A stretch of DNA of 5,034 bases from Oscillospiraceae bacterium (GTDB lineage: Bacteria > Bacillota > Clostridia > Oscillospirales > Oscillospiraceae), in NCBI GenBank assembly GCA_016293265.1, contig JAEDEN010000098.1, forward strand, positions 1 to 5,034, read 5' to 3'. Position 1 is the stretch's first letter. Each line of letters opens with the position of its first letter. The notes under the pieces were generated by a model that saw only the letters and a list, made by a program, of their open reading frames with translations, was not told the origin of the DNA and did no database searches. Shown here piece by piece: positions 1 to 4,291 of this stretch. A program made the translations under genes and the position numbers.

Positions 1-250
1 CCACGTAGTCCTCCTCGTCCACCACGTTCTTCTGGACGAACATCTTCAGGGTCTGGTGGTCCTCGTCCACGTCCACGATGACGTTTTCAACGCCCTCGTG
101 GTCCCGCTTGTAGGCGGTGGTGATGGCCTGGATGATCTTGTCCATCATGAAGGACTGGGGGATATTGCGCTCCTTTTCCAGCATGGCCAGGGCGGCGAAG
201 ATCTCCGCGCTGTTCATGCCGGCGGGCTCTTTTTGCTTTTTGCCTCTCAT
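1..250 (-). CDS. nusA: Transcription termination/antitermination factor NusA, N-terminal part (runs off the left edge)
   Basis: NusA binds RNA polymerase and modulates pausing, termination and antitermination. About 83 N-terminal residues are visible, all within the polymerase-binding N-terminal domain; the S1 and KH domains lie outside the window. Recognisable stretches are MNSAEIFAALAMLEKER, then IPQSFMMDKIIQAITTAYKR, then a beta strand with VIVDVDEDHQTLKMF and VQKNVVDEEDYV. The start at 250 is chosen because AAAGGAGA lies 7 bases upstream of it; the inner Met at 217, where the usual NusA homology begins, has no Shine-Dalgarno. This gives an 11-residue Lys-rich extension (MRGKKQKEPAG). The gene lies 75 bases downstream of rimP with no terminator between, matching the conserved rimP-nusA order. 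Identity is nearly certain; only the start could be argued. Confidence 0.95.
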   Translation of the reverse strand, partial: MRGKKQKEPAGMNSAEIFAALAMLEKERNIPQSFMMDKIIQAITTAYKRDHEGVENVIVDVDEDHQTLKMFVQKNVVDEEDYV

Positions 251-325
251 GGGTTGTTCTCCTTTATTCAATTTCAATACGGCTTTTTCAAAAGCGTTTG
301 GCAACCGGGTAAAAAGGGGGCTCTC

Positions 326-787
326 TTAAAACTCCACCCGCAGGCGGACCAGGGCGGTGTCCTTTTTGGGGAAGGTCATCTCCTTGCCCCCGGCGGTGAT
401 GGTGACGTCGCCGCTTTCCCCGTCGTAGGCGGTCAGTGTACCGGCGAACTCCTTGCTCCCGTTTTGGGCGCGGTAGAGCTTTACCAGGACGGGGCTGCCC
501 ATGAAGCGCTGGAAATCGCCGGGGCGCTTGAGTGCCCGCTCGGCGCCGGCGGAGCCTACCTCCAGGGTGTAGCTGCCCTCAATGGGGTCCGCCTCGTCCA
601 GAAGGTCCGAGAGCTTGCGGGAGATGGCCTCGCAGTCCAGAATGTCCACGCCGCCCTCCTTGTCCAGCAGGACCCGCAGATACCAGGTGCCCGCCTCCTT
701 TACATACTCTACGTCCCAGAGCTGGCAGCCCTGCTCGGCGATGGCCGGAGCGGCAAGCTCGGCGGTCAGTTCGGTGATCTTTTTCAT
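326..787 (-). CDS. rimP: Ribosome maturation factor RimP
   Basis: RimP is a cytoplasmic factor for 30S subunit maturation. The 153-residue length is normal for the family. The N-terminal alpha/beta domain covers about residues 1-86, with LWDVEYVKEAGTWYLRVLLD near 23-42 and the helix containing CEAISRKLSDLLDE near 52-65. The family signature at 76-86 reads EVGSAGAERAL, where many RimP proteins have EVSSPGLDRPL. The C-terminal SH3-like domain runs from about 88 to the end, with KRPGDFQRFMG, a KEFAGTLTAYDG turn and a final LVRLRVEF strand. The start is an ATG with AAGGAAGGGAG ending 6 bases upstream. It is the promoter-proximal gene of the nusA operon. Its ATGA overlaps the stop of a possible 19-codon leader ORF, so translation may be coupled. 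Confidence 0.96.
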   Translation of the reverse strand: MKKITELTAELAAPAIAEQGCQLWDVEYVKEAGTWYLRVLLDKEGGVDILDCEAISRKLSDLLDEADPIEGSYTLEVGSAGAERALKRPGDFQRFMGSPVLVKLYRAQNGSKEFAGTLTAYDGESGDVTITAGGKEMTFPKKDTALVRLRVEF

Positions 788-843
788 GAAAAGCTCCCTT
801 CCTTGCTTATCTGAAAATGGCTAACAAAAAGAGCGGGTGCCAT
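784..843 (-). CDS. Possible 19-codon leader ORF (uORF) upstream of rimP
   Basis: The ORF reads MAPALFVSHFQISKEGSFS and stops at a TGA that shares ATGA with the rimP start codon. AAGGAG (850-855) stands 6 bases before its ATG, better than chance spacing for a leader. The Shine-Dalgarno partly lies in the 5' arm of the terminator-like hairpin (831-852) and the ATG lies in its loop. Ribosome binding and hairpin folding would therefore exclude each other. The last third of the ORF contains the rimP Shine-Dalgarno, so a translating ribosome would deliver itself to rimP. The peptide has no recognisable domain and no obvious run of a single amino acid. It could be fortuitous, since the hairpin alone explains the conservation expected here. 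Confidence 0.35.
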   Translation of the reverse strand: MAPALFVSHFQISKEGSFS

Positions 844-852
844 GACCCACTC
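826..852 (-). terminator. Intrinsic terminator/attenuator hairpin in the rimP-nusA leader
   Basis: On the minus strand GAGTGGGT (852-845) pairs with ACCCGCTC (838-831) to give an 8-bp stem with one T-G pair and a 6-base loop. It is followed directly by five T (830-826). It lies about 20 bases after the predicted transcription start and 39 bases before rimP, so it would stop transcripts before the operon is read. It is best read as an attenuator rather than the end of a gene, because nothing coding precedes it on this strand. NusA-stimulated termination in the leader of its own operon is reported for Bacillus subtilis; that this hairpin does the same is inference. Confidence 0.75.
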
Positions 853-878
853 CTTAGCTTACACATTCTAACATATGC

Positions 879-907
879 ACTATAGCACACAGCGGTGGAA
901 AGCGCAA
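879..907 (-). promoter_or_regulatory. Sigma-A-like promoter of the rimP-nusA operon
   Basis: The -35 element TTGCGC (907-902) and -10 element TATAGT (884-879) are separated by exactly 17 bases, and TGC directly before the -10 makes an extended -10. A T/A run (911-916) lies just upstream of the -35. Transcription would start near 872, leaving a leader of about 85 bases before rimP. A second extended -10-like TGTTAGAAT lies just downstream (873-865) but lacks a matching -35. Confidence 0.75.
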
Positions 908-913
908 GCCTTT

Positions 914-950
914 TTTGGGATTTTCCGCCGCAAAACAGGAAAAATCCAAA
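914..950. repeat. Imperfect inverted repeat upstream of the rimP promoter
   Basis: Arms 914-926 (TTTGGGATTTTCC) and 938-950 (GGAAAAATCCAAA) match at 11 of 13 positions across an 11-base spacer. It lies in the divergent control region, just upstream of the rimP -35 and about 80 bases before the -35 of the plus-strand gene. It could be a protein binding site or an RNA hairpin of no function. It is not a terminator, because no gene ends here. Confidence 0.4.
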
Positions 951-978
951 GGAAAACCGGCCAAAACCGCCTATTTTG

Positions 979-990
979 ACCGCCGGCGGT
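979..990. repeat. Perfect 12-bp palindrome ACCGCCGGCGGT in the divergent control region
   Basis: The sequence equals its own reverse complement. It lies between the two divergent promoters, about 40 bases upstream of the plus-strand -35. In G+C-rich DNA such a palindrome can arise by chance; an operator role is only a possibility. Confidence 0.3.
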
Positions 991-1031
991 GCGCGGGGAG
1001 GCCATCGGCGCCCACAGATATGGCGGAACGG

Positions 1032-1060
1032 TTGCAAAAGAAGAAAAAAAGGGGTATAGT
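1032..1060 (+). promoter_or_regulatory. Sigma-A-like promoter of the nucleotidyltransferase gene
   Basis: TTGCAA (1032-1037) and TATAGT (1055-1060) are separated by 17 bases of purine-rich spacer. Transcription would begin near 1067, giving a leader of about 40 bases that carries AAGGAGG at 1092-1098. This placement rules out the longer reading frame that opens at 989. Confidence 0.8.
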
Positions 1061-1105
1061 GAAGAAAACATCCGCAACCGCGGCGTTCAAAAAGGAGGAT
1101 GGGAT

Positions 1106-2023
1106 ATGAAGGTCTCTCTGGTCATCATGGCGGCGGGTCTGGGCTCCCGGTATGGAGGCAGCAAACAGGTGGACGGCGTGGGCCCCCACGGCGAGATTTT
1201 GATGGAATATGCCATCCATGACGCGCTGCGGGCGGGCTTCAACAAAGTGGTGTTCATCATCAAGCCGGAGATGCAGGAGATGGTGGAGGAGCTTTGCGGG
1301 AACTATCTTGCCCGGCGGAAGACCCCCGAGGGGGAGGCGGTGGAGGTGGCCTACGCCTACCAGGACTTCTCCTCCCTGCCGGAGTGGTATGAGATGCCCG
1401 CCGGGCGTACCAAGCCCTACGGCACCGTTCACGCCCTGCTGTGCGCCAAGGAGGCGGTGCGGGAGCCCTTCTGCGTTATCAACGCCGATGACTATTACGG
1501 CATCGACGCCTACCGCACCATCTATGAGGAGCTTTGCCGCCTGCCCCAGGCGGGCCGGGGCACCATGGTGGGGTATCTGCTGAAAAATACCGCCAGCCTG
1601 TACGGTACCGTCAGCCGTGGGCTCTGCACCGTGGAGGAGGGCCGCCTGGCCTCTGTGGCGGAGACCAAGGAGATCCGCCTCTTTGCCGACGGCTCCCTCA
1701 AGGATATGCGGCGGGACGTGTCCCTGGACCCCGAGACACCGGTGTCCATGAATTACTGGGGCTTCATGCCCTCCATCTTCCCCGCCATGGAGGCTTATTT
1801 TGAGGAGTTCCTCCGCTCCGGCGAGGGGAAGGAGCTGAAGTCCGAGTGCCTGCTGCCCGTCATGGTGGACGAGCTGACCCGGAGGGGGGAGCTGGAGGTG
1901 TCTGTGCTCCACTCCGCCGACAAGTGGTTCGGCATGACCTACCGGGAGGACCGGGAGGCGGTGGCCGGCGAGCTTCAAAAGCTGCACGCCTGGGGGCTTT
2001 ACCCCGAGACGCTGCGGGAATAA
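1106..2023 (+). CDS. Sugar-phosphate nucleotidyltransferase-like protein (NTP transferase fold)
   Basis: The 305-residue protein belongs to the GT-A-fold nucleotidyltransferases that transfer a nucleotide monophosphate from an NTP to a phosphorylated substrate. The N-terminal nucleotide-binding loop at residues 9-21 reads AAGLGSRYGGSKQ, a variant of the family's GxGxR...K signature. PYGTVHALL at 104-112 is the base/ribose-contacting region, and NADDYYG at 126-132 holds the acidic metal-binding residues. The C-terminal half has SMNYWGFMPSIF (214-225) and KWFGMTYREDRE (273-284), typical of an uncharacterised subgroup in Clostridia and Bacteroidetes. The start is set by AAGGAGG 7 bases upstream and by a promoter inside the longer frame. 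The gene is monocistronic, with its own promoter and terminator and no sugar or cell-wall gene beside it, so the substrate cannot be named. No signal peptide; cytoplasmic. Confidence 0.85.
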   Translation: MKVSLVIMAAGLGSRYGGSKQVDGVGPHGEILMEYAIHDALRAGFNKVVFIIKPEMQEMVEELCGNYLARRKTPEGEAVEVAYAYQDFSSLPEWYEMPAGRTKPYGTVHALLCAKEAVREPFCVINADDYYGIDAYRTIYEELCRLPQAGRGTMVGYLLKNTASLYGTVSRGLCTVEEGRLASVAETKEIRLFADGSLKDMRRDVSLDPETPVSMNYWGFMPSIFPAMEAYFEEFLRSGEGKELKSECLLPVMVDELTRRGELEVSVLHSADKWFGMTYREDREAVAGELQKLHAWGLYPETLRE

Positions 2024-2041
2024 GGGAAAACGAGTGTTTCG

Positions 2042-2075
2042 AGCCGCCCTGTGGAAGACCACGGGGCGGCTTTTT
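2042..2075 (+). terminator. Rho-independent terminator of the nucleotidyltransferase gene
   Basis: A 13-bp stem (2042-2054 with 2059-2071, one T-G pair) closes an AAGA loop and is followed by a T run (2071-2075). It begins 19 bases after the stop codon. On the minus strand the same stem is followed by TCGAAAC rather than T, so it is mainly a plus-strand terminator, although the convergent TSUP operon ends only 8 bases away and may use the stem weakly. Confidence 0.9.
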
Positions 2076-2082
2076 GCGGCGG

Positions 2083-2448
2083 TCAGCCCTGCTTGCGGGG
2101 CAGGAGCAGGCTCACGCCGGAAAAAAGCAGGTAGACGCCGAAGGGTTTGCGCAGCACCTCCGTGTCCAGGGCGGTCGCAAGCCACGCGCCCCCAAGGGCC
2201 GCCGCCACGGCCAGGGGGATGGCGGCGCGCAGGGTGGGGCCGTCCAGATACCCGTTTTTGGCGTGGCAGAAGAGGGCACTGGCGGCGGTGGGGAGAAAGA
2301 ACAGGAGGTTCACGCCCTGGGCGGTCCGCTGGTCCACCCCCAGAAAAAGGGTCATCACCAAAAGCAGCAGGGTGCCGCCGCCCACGCCCCAGGCGGAGAG
2401 GATCCCGCAGCCCAGGCCGCAGAGGAAGGGGATAAAAAAGTCCGTCAC
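2083..2448 (-). CDS. Half-length TSUP (TauE/SafE-like) membrane protein, second of a pair
   Basis: The TSUP family exports or imports small anions such as sulfite, sulfonates or thiosulfate; members are usually about 250 residues made of two repeated halves. This product is 121 residues, one half. It begins MTDFFIPFLCGLGCGILSAW, continues with the glycine motif GVGGG (21-25), then AQGVNLLFFLPTA (43-55), a family-typical segment with Pro53. Hydrophobic segments lie at about 5-20, 26-37, 46-62, 75-93 and 104-116. The start is a GTG that shares GTGA with the stop of the upstream gene. Its Shine-Dalgarno (GGGGGTGA, 10 bases off) is weak, so translational coupling is likely. The longer frame opening at 2634 overlaps the upstream gene and is rejected. 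Substrate unknown. Confidence 0.85.
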   Translation of the reverse strand: MTDFFIPFLCGLGCGILSAWGVGGGTLLLLVMTLFLGVDQRTAQGVNLLFFLPTAASALFCHAKNGYLDGPTLRAAIPLAVAAALGGAWLATALDTEVLRKPFGVYLLFSGVSLLLPRKQG

Positions 2449-2798
2449 AGCAGATACTTCACCCCCGCGTAAAAGAGAAAGGCGGCAAACAGCCACTTGA
2501 GGAAGCCGGCGGAGACGCGGCCGTAGAGCCTGCCGCCCAGAAAGCCTCCCGCCGCGCCCCCCAGCAGGTAGGGGAGGGCCTCCCGGAGGGACACGCCGCC
2601 CCGGAGCCAGTACACGGCGGCGGAGACCAGGCATACCGGGAAGATGACCCCCACGCAGCTTGCAAAGAGCTTTTGCCGGTCAAGGCCGCCCCAGCGGGAG
2701 AGAATGGGAACGAAGACCATGCCGCCGCCCCCGCCGAACAGGCCGTTGGCCAGGCCCGCCATAGCTCCCGCGATCCGGGCGGGAAGAGAATGCTTCAT
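2445..2798 (-). CDS. Half-length TSUP (TauE/SafE-like) membrane protein, first of a pair
   Basis: This 117-residue protein is the other half of the TSUP pair. Residues 10-31 hold the family glycine motif (AGLANGLFGGGGG followed by MVFVPIL with Pro31). Further hydrophobic segments lie at about 45-63, 74-90 and 99-116. The start has AGGAGGT 6 bases upstream and is unambiguous. It ends KYLL and overlaps the GTG of the next gene by four bases. Each half carries its own glycine motif, as each repeat does in full-length TSUP proteins, so the two products probably assemble as a heterodimer equal to one normal transporter. No frameshift is needed to explain the split: both ends look designed, with a good start and a GTGA junction. 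Substrate unknown. Confidence 0.87.
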   Translation of the reverse strand: MKHSLPARIAGAMAGLANGLFGGGGGMVFVPILSRWGGLDRQKLFASCVGVIFPVCLVSAAVYWLRGGVSLREALPYLLGGAAGGFLGGRLYGRVSAGFLKWLFAAFLFYAGVKYLL

Positions 2799-2817
2799 GC
2801 CGCCACCTCCTATGTAG

Positions 2818-2839
2818 CGCCGGGGCAGTTGCCCCGGCG
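2818..2839. repeat. G+C-rich hairpin between the DUF1540 gene and the TSUP pair
   Basis: CGCCGGGGCA (2818-2827) and TGCCCCGGCG (2830-2839) are perfect reverse complements; in RNA this is a 9-bp stem with a 4-base loop. On the minus strand it ends 6 bases before the AGGAGGT of the first TSUP gene and is not followed by a T run. It is therefore not a standard terminator. It may protect or separate parts of a shared message or affect TSUP translation. Confidence 0.6.
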
Positions 2840-2858
2840 GGGAAGTCCTGCGGCCTCG

Positions 2859-3050
2859 TTACTTGAGCTTGAAGCTCTCGCAGTCGGTGCACTTGACCTC
2901 GGTGGGGTTGGCCTCGTGGGTACCCACCTGGATGGAGTTCAGGCCGCAGTAGTCGGAATCCTGGCAGTGGTGGGCGCAGTTGTTGACGGTGCACTTGATG
3001 CTCTGGTTGGGGGTGCACTCGCAGCCGCCGTTGGTGCAGTCCTTCATCAT
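2859..3050 (-). CDS. Small cysteine-rich DUF1540-domain protein
   Basis: The protein is 63 residues with nine cysteines (5, 10, 12, 20, 25, 29, 35, 54, 57) and HH at 27-28. The order IKCTVNNCAHHC, CGLNSIQVG, and a terminal CTDCESFKLK matches the DUF1540 domain, common in Clostridia and without an established function. The spaced Cys and His residues suggest metal binding, which is inference. A CTNGGCEC stretch precedes the core domain. The start at 3050 is chosen because GAGGAGGAG (3058-3066) lies upstream; a longer TTG-started frame from 3068 would place this site inside the gene. A second ATG follows at once, so the start could be one codon later. I found no clear promoter in the 84 bases after the protease gene, so it may be read through from there. 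Confidence 0.87.
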   Translation of the reverse strand: MMKDCTNGGCECTPNQSIKCTVNNCAHHCQDSDYCGLNSIQVGTHEANPTEVKCTDCESFKLK

Positions 3051-3134
3051 AAGAACGCTCCTCCTCAAAAAGATGATGTTGGCTTTCGCCGGTAGGTAGT
3101 GTGCGCAGGAAGCGGCGGCTTATGCAAGGCTCCT

Positions 3135-3863
3135 TCAGCCTCCGGATGTCCCGCGCCCCCTGTCCGCCTTCAGGATCACCAGGGCATACCCGGCGGAAAC
3201 GGCCGTCAATGCCGCGGCGGTCAGCAGGTCACAGCGCATTGTCCCCTCAACGGCAAAGGCGCTGAGGGAATTGACCGCGCTGTGCGTGGCAATGCAGGGG
3301 ACAAGGCTTTTCCCTTTATAGAAAATGACCGTAAACAAAAAGCCAACGGCGCAGGCATAGCAGACCTGTAAAAGGGTGGAAAAGACCTCTGCCCCGTTCA
3401 GCAGGTTCACGATATGTCCCAGACCGAAGGTGACGCTTGAGATCAGAATTGCCTGGTTCACATTCTCCCTGCACAGGGCCTGAAACAGCAAGCCCCTGAA
3501 AATGACCTCTTCCAGAAAGCCGGCGCAAAGCATACTGGCAACATACAGCACGGTCTCCGCCGCGGAAAACCGGAAGGTAAAGCCGTTCCAGAGATTTACG
3601 CTGGCGATGACGGCCAGGGGGATAAAATAGAGATAGCGCCCCATATCCCCCCTGAAGGGGCAAAGACCGTACTTTTCCGCCAGGCCGTTCTTCCTGATCC
3701 AACCCCAGAGAAGAAGGCTCAGCAGGATGCACAGCGGGGCCGTAACGCTTTTCGCCATGCCCAGCCCTTCGGAAATGCCATCGGCGGCACTGAGGGATGC
3801 GATGTATAAGGCGATCCACGCCAGGGAAAACAAAAGCTCATTTTTCTGATACAGACGGTTCAT
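3135..3863 (-). CDS. CPBP-family intramembrane glutamic protease (CAAX/Abi type)
   Basis: This 242-residue multi-spanning membrane protein has the three CPBP motifs in order: EEVIFR at 118-123 (catalytic Glu pair and Arg), FGLGH at 146-150, and HSAVN at 194-198. These residues form the active site of the Rce1-like fold. Hydrophobic segments lie at about 9-27, 38-55, 78-93, 103-117, 136-150, 163-182 and 213-231. In bacteria such proteins serve in peptide maturation, bacteriocin self-immunity or membrane-protein processing; the role here is unknown. The start has AAGGAGG (3871-3877) 7 bases upstream. The gene overlaps the end of the TetR gene by 26 bases, implying one transcript. Its base composition is lower in G+C than its neighbours: about 52-55% in three lines counted (3421-3600) against 70% at 1621-1680. 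Confidence 0.9.
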   Translation of the reverse strand: MNRLYQKNELLFSLAWIALYIASLSAADGISEGLGMAKSVTAPLCILLSLLLWGWIRKNGLAEKYGLCPFRGDMGRYLYFIPLAVIASVNLWNGFTFRFSAAETVLYVASMLCAGFLEEVIFRGLLFQALCRENVNQAILISSVTFGLGHIVNLLNGAEVFSTLLQVCYACAVGFLFTVIFYKGKSLVPCIATHSAVNSLSAFAVEGTMRCDLLTAAALTAVSAGYALVILKADRGRGTSGG

Positions 3864-4161
3864 TCCTTCCCCTCCTTAAAGCGTACAGCGCCCCGGCAAA
3901 TACATGTTCCATGTGTGCTGAAACGGCCTGTTCGCCGGTGTGAATATCGCTGATATATGCACCGCGGTACAGGTCCGCCCTTTCGCAGGCCGCTTTTTCC
4001 AGCTCACCCATTGTTTTGAAGTGGTACATCACGGGCTGCATGGAGCATCCCAGCTTTTGGGAGACCCGCCGTGCGTTGATCTTCCCGGCTCCTTCCGCCC
4101 GTGGGACCTCAAAGGCGGCCTCCGCGATCATATCTTTTGTGATTTTGGCCCTCGGCGGCAA
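3838..4161 (-). CDS. Short TetR/AcrR-type regulator, ligand-binding domain largely missing
   Basis: The 107-residue product starts MPPRAKITKDMIAEAAFEV and has a clear TetR helix-turn-helix at about 29-54 (NARRVSQKLGCS, MQPVMYHFKTMGEL). Typical TetR proteins are about 180-200 residues, with a C-terminal effector and dimerisation domain; here homology fades after about residue 70 and the protein ends at 107. Its last codons read through the Shine-Dalgarno and start of the protease gene in another frame (RRGRNEPSVSEK), which is not typical of a TetR end. Pro20 in the first helix is also unusual. It may be a truncated remnant or a working HTH-only protein. The start is TTG, supported by GGAGGGA 5 bases upstream; the next Met is residue 11, inside helix 1. 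It probably controlled its own promoter and the protease gene. Confidence 0.75.
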   Translation of the reverse strand: MPPRAKITKDMIAEAAFEVPRAEGAGKINARRVSQKLGCSMQPVMYHFKTMGELEKAACERADLYRGAYISDIHTGEQAVSAHMEHVFAGALYALRRGRNEPSVSEK

Positions 4162-4178
4162 AAAAATCCCTCCCTCTC

Positions 4179-4208
4179 ATTATAACTTATGTGATATTAC
4201 TATTACAA
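4179..4208 (-). promoter_or_regulatory. Promoter of the tetR-like/protease transcript
   Basis: TTGTAA (4208-4203) and a consensus TATAAT (4184-4179) are separated by 18 bases of A+T-rich DNA, in contrast to the surrounding G+C-rich sequence. The start of transcription would fall near 4172, leaving only about 11 bases before the TTG start codon, just enough to keep GGAGGGA. A short palindrome ATAACTTAT (4182-4190) overlaps the -10 and spacer and could be part of a repressor site. Confidence 0.7.
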
Positions 4209-4248
4209 TATCCGCTTCAGGTAAAGTCAACAGCCGCCTCCCGGCAAG

Positions 4249-4276
4249 AAAAAACGGACGCTCCGGCGTCCGTTTT
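4249..4276 (-). terminator. Rho-independent terminator downstream of mgtE
   Basis: On the minus strand AAAACGGACGC pairs with GCGTCCGTTTT (11 bp, positions 4276-4266 with 4261-4251) around a CGGA loop. A run of six T (4254-4249) overlaps the end of the stem. It begins 16 bases after the mgtE stop and separates mgtE from the tetR-like transcript. The plus strand also has a short T run, but no plus-strand gene ends here. Confidence 0.92.
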
Positions 4277-4291
4277 CATATGGGGCGTGGG

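Noticed and set aside
56..814. Long plus-strand reading frame of about 250 codons
   Set aside because: It runs antisense to nusA and rimP, both firmly identified, and its product is a low-complexity Gly/Ala/Leu shadow typical of G+C-rich DNA.
989..1105. N-terminal extension of the nucleotidyltransferase to an upstream ATG
   Set aside because: The promoter (1032-1060) and the AAGGAGG at 1092-1098 lie inside this stretch, and family homology begins at MKVSLVIMAAG.
971..2185. Long minus-strand reading frame of about 400 codons
   Set aside because: It is antisense to the nucleotidyltransferase gene, rich in His/Gly/Pro, with no family resemblance and no ribosome binding site considered convincing.
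1846..2472. Plus-strand reading frame of about 208 codons
   Set aside because: It spans the end of the nucleotidyltransferase gene, its terminator and the antisense of a TSUP gene; the product looks like a composition artefact.
2449..2634. Upstream extension of the second TSUP gene
   Set aside because: It would overlap most of the first TSUP gene and adds an Arg/Pro/Gly-rich stretch; the GTG at 2448 with GTGA overlap fits the family.
3051..3068. Start of the DUF1540 protein at an upstream TTG
   Set aside because: The Shine-Dalgarno GAGGAGGAG would then be inside the gene; ATG at 3050 is well placed.
3051..3134. Promoter for the DUF1540 gene
   Set aside because: TTGCAT is present, but no -10-like hexamer lies at 16-18 bases from it; nothing supportable was found.
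3127..3141. Small hairpin at the end of the protease gene
   Set aside because: Only a 5-bp stem with no T run on the minus strand, so it does not qualify as a terminator.
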